Positions 61,341-64,000 of a stretch of 64,000 nucleotides of DNA are shown piece after piece; position 1 is the first letter of the stretch; each line of letters starts with the position of its first letter. The translations under genes and the position numbers were made by a program. Origin of the DNA: Trogon surrucura. Taxonomy: Eukaryota > Chordata > Aves > Trogoniformes > Trogonidae. Where the stretch lies: positions 119,089,161-119,153,160 of the forward strand of contig CM036618.1 of assembly GCA_020746105.1 (NCBI GenBank). Direction: 5' to 3'. The notes beneath the pieces were generated by a model. That model made no database searches and had not been told where the DNA came from. It worked only from the letters and a program-made list of their open reading frames with translations.

Positions 61341-63589
61341 CTGAGCAGCGAAATGCACCATATGTTTCCCCATCAAAAAAAACACCAACATAAAACCCAA
61401 CTGATACCAGCGTTCCTCCTTTGGCGAAGCCATACCCGGCAGGACACCGATGCCTGGACACAGAGCCTGAACTCCTTTGTGCTCAGCGAGAACTCCTTAT
61501 GTAACAGTTGACAAAATCAAGTGAGATGCAGATGGCTTATATTTCCAGAAAAAAAACTCCTCCAGAGGTTTGTTCAGAATAAGAAGAGATGGAGAAGTCT
61601 TTGATGTCTGCCCTCCTTCACCTGCCCATTTGTACCTCCCACCCAAGAATCTCAAGTCCTCTAATTTTTGCATCAAAACCTAGAAAGTGTTGCACAGTCA
61701 GAGCCGTTTTCACCCTGGTAGGAAAGATTAAAAGGAAAACCAACAAGCCAGGTGAAGTGCAAAGTGTGGAGTTGAACCTGCTACCGACACAACTCTGCTG
61801 ATCAAAGGAAGAGCTCAGCTTTCAAAGCCAGCAGAACTTCCAGCTCCACGTGCTGGTTACAAGAGATAGTGACAAACCACTGTCTTGGGGGTTTTTAAAC
61901 CCGTTTAAGTTTAAAGTCACCACCATTGACTCGGCAGTGAATCAACGATGCCGAGTCAGCATTAGCCATATGACTTAAAGCCAGGATCTTCAAGCCTGCT
62001 GGGAAAACATCCGCCCATTCCTTCCAAAACCTGAAATCCAAATGACGAAATGAATCGTTGGCCTCTGAGAAGGTCACTAGATATTTGCAACACGCAGCAG
62101 CTCGGCCTGCCCCTTCCTTGCTTTTCTGTTTCTTTACGGCACATGGACTCCTACGGAATACAAAACATTCCCATTGTGTTGCAGCCTCTTGGAGAGTGTT
62201 TCCCGCAGACACGGCAACAAAGATGACCAAGTGGGATTAAATAAGTGTGAGAGAAGCTGGAAAGACGCCAGGGATGATGAAGAAACTGAAAGCTCCTTGT
62301 AGAGTTTGGGGAATAATTCTATCGATTGCCTCTTAGCAGAACACCAGGTATTTGGGCGGCATTTCGTTATTATTTTCACGTTTTTTGGTTGTACTGTTCT
62401 GATGAAAAGTGGAAAAATATGCAAGCAGACAATAAGAAACCTCAAATAAGTATTATGTCTCATCCTTCCTTCAAAATAATAGTCTGATCAAGCCTCAGAC
62501 CCCCTTCCAACACCAATAAATTGCTTTCTCATCCTCATCCTGTCAACCAGTCATACTGATCTCCAACCAATCTAGTAGGACAATTCATGGAAAACACCAT
62601 TCAGAGCCTGTAATATCAACTCTCACTTACATAGAGCACTGAGAAGAAACCAGTACTTTATTTCAGAGCACATGTACCACATGAAAACAACACTTTGAGT
62701 TTATTCTACATGAAACACAGGCAAACCCCGTATCTTTGTGCTGCACGTGTAACATACAAAGTCTTCCATGCGGCATCTGGCATCGGTACAGACGAAGAAG
62801 GTACCGGCAGCCAACATTTGCTGGATTCCCGCATCAGCAGTAAATAGTGGCACAGACACCGTCCGCAGAACGGCATCCCCCCCTCTCCACCTTCCCTCCT
62901 TGTCAGCAATTGTGCATTCGGTCACACAAATCACTGGCAACAACTGTAGAAGCCAAAGGGAGATAATTTTAGTGCTTTACCTTTGAACTTATTACAACCA
63001 GCTACCTGGTTTTAGGAGGTAGAAGCAGGCAAGTTTTCCCCCTCAGCTCTCTGTTCCCTCACCAAGGAGCTTTCCTTGCTCTTCTCTGCAGGCTGGGATG
63101 CCTGATTTCACCCTTTGCTGGATCCAACCTCCAATATCCCGTTACAGCAGCCAGCCTGTACATTCACCTTCTTTGCCTCAAGCAGGACCCTCGAAGATGC
63201 ATCCAAAGAATCAAAAGAACCTGCCACACCTCCTTCGCAGCAGAGCGCAGCGTGGGGCGGGTGCAGAGCACGGTTCTGGGGCTTCAACACAGACGTAACC
63301 TATTCCAGAAGTGTCTGCTGAAGTTCCCAGTCGCTGGGAAGCCTGTGCCATCGTAAGCAGGCAGGTCAAACCCACAAACCGAGTTGGTGATTTTTCATTT
63401 TGTCTCAGCCTTACCCTGCTTTGACTTATTATGATCTGTATTTTTCCTTCTGCTAGAGCTCGATTTGGTCACCCTAACCAGAGCAATCACCTGCCCACAG
63501 GGCAGGGGAGCGGACGTCGTCTCTAGGGAACGCAACTGGGAGAAGCCCACTTACGTCTGGGGAAGAAAAACAGTTTCATAAACTTACAA
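61341..63589. other. Unique non-coding sequence, nothing recognised
   Basis: The short frames are unrecognised. No CR1, SINE or LTR signature was found. Confidence 0.5.
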
Positions 63590-64000
63590 CAACACGCACG
63601 AGGCAGAAGCGTGACCGCGCTTTTTCCACGTCAATAATGTCGCACTTGTAAGGAGGGGGCCTTCGGTGATATTCCATGAATGGGCTCATTATGTCGCACC
63701 TGACCAACAGACATGTCAATTGCCTTTTTGTTTTATGATTCTTCTTATTCATTTCTGCTCAAGAAGTTGTATATAATCAAATGCTTTACGATGGTAAATC
63801 CTGTTAAGACATTGCACTTTGCAGGAGCATAATGTCAGTAAGTTTAATCAACTTATAATTTTTGTGTGGGAAGACTCTGCTGTGACATTTAAGCACTGAG
63901 TGATGCTTCGAGAAGGAAAGAAGGGCTCTGCTCACAGATATTTTCAGAGCCTCACATAGTCAGAGTTCTTAGAATAATTAAGGTTTGCTTTTATTGTCGT
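63590..64000. promoter_or_regulatory. Candidate regulatory element with duplicated ATGTCGCACYTG
   Basis: ATGTCGCACTTG (63637-63648) and ATGTCGCACCTG (63691-63702) differ at one base and lie 54 bases apart. Each keeps its CpG and ends in an E-box-like half (CACTTG or CACCTG). Further on are GACATGTCAATTGCC, ATAATGTCAGTAAG and AGTTTAATCAAC. There is no repeat-family signature. The element may continue past the window end. Function is inferred. Confidence 0.28.

Overview
This window reads as non-coding nuclear DNA from a bird, probably a passerine. Five 3' ends of CR1 LINEs are present, four of them ending in the short ATTCTRTG-type repeats typical of avian CR1. There are two copies of a SINE with a tRNA-Ile-like head and a CR1-like tail, matching what is known as TguSINE1, a family described from passerines. 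A partial LTR resembles avian ERVL-type elements. No bacterial gene organisation, CRISPR array or operon is present. I found no protein-coding gene that I could defend: the open frames are short and unrecognisable, except one that reads through the reverse-transcriptase C-terminus of a CR1 copy. The window is best described as a gene desert or part of a very large intron.

Layout. Positions 1-8198 are mostly unique sequence, with a perfect GATA-type palindrome (5526-5545), a TAATTA cluster joined to a CpG-dense block (6195-6500) and a degenerate palindromic repeat (7262-7380). A full-length-looking SINE lies at 8192-8391. Positions 8392-16808 are unique apart from old repeat debris and one exon-like segment (11009-11089). 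At 16809-17560 a CR1 copy sits exactly between units of a 56-bp tandem repeat. Positions 17561-30287 hold old repeat fragments and a hairpin (23707-23775). A second CR1 lies at 30288-30782. Positions 30783-45150 hold several AT-rich, TAAT-rich blocks that look like conserved regulatory sequence. A second SINE (45151-45315), the ERVL-type LTR (about 49437-49924) and two short CR1 tails (52716-52814 and 55071-55163) follow. The last 400 bases carry a twice-used 12-base motif.

No genes work together here. The biology that can be argued is retroposon history (LINE, SINE and LTR insertion, CpG decay, two CR1 subfamilies) and possible long-range regulatory DNA. The regulatory calls rest on base composition and motif clustering only and need cross-species alignment. 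I found no convincing previously undescribed system. The most unusual structure is the 56-bp array split by CR1.
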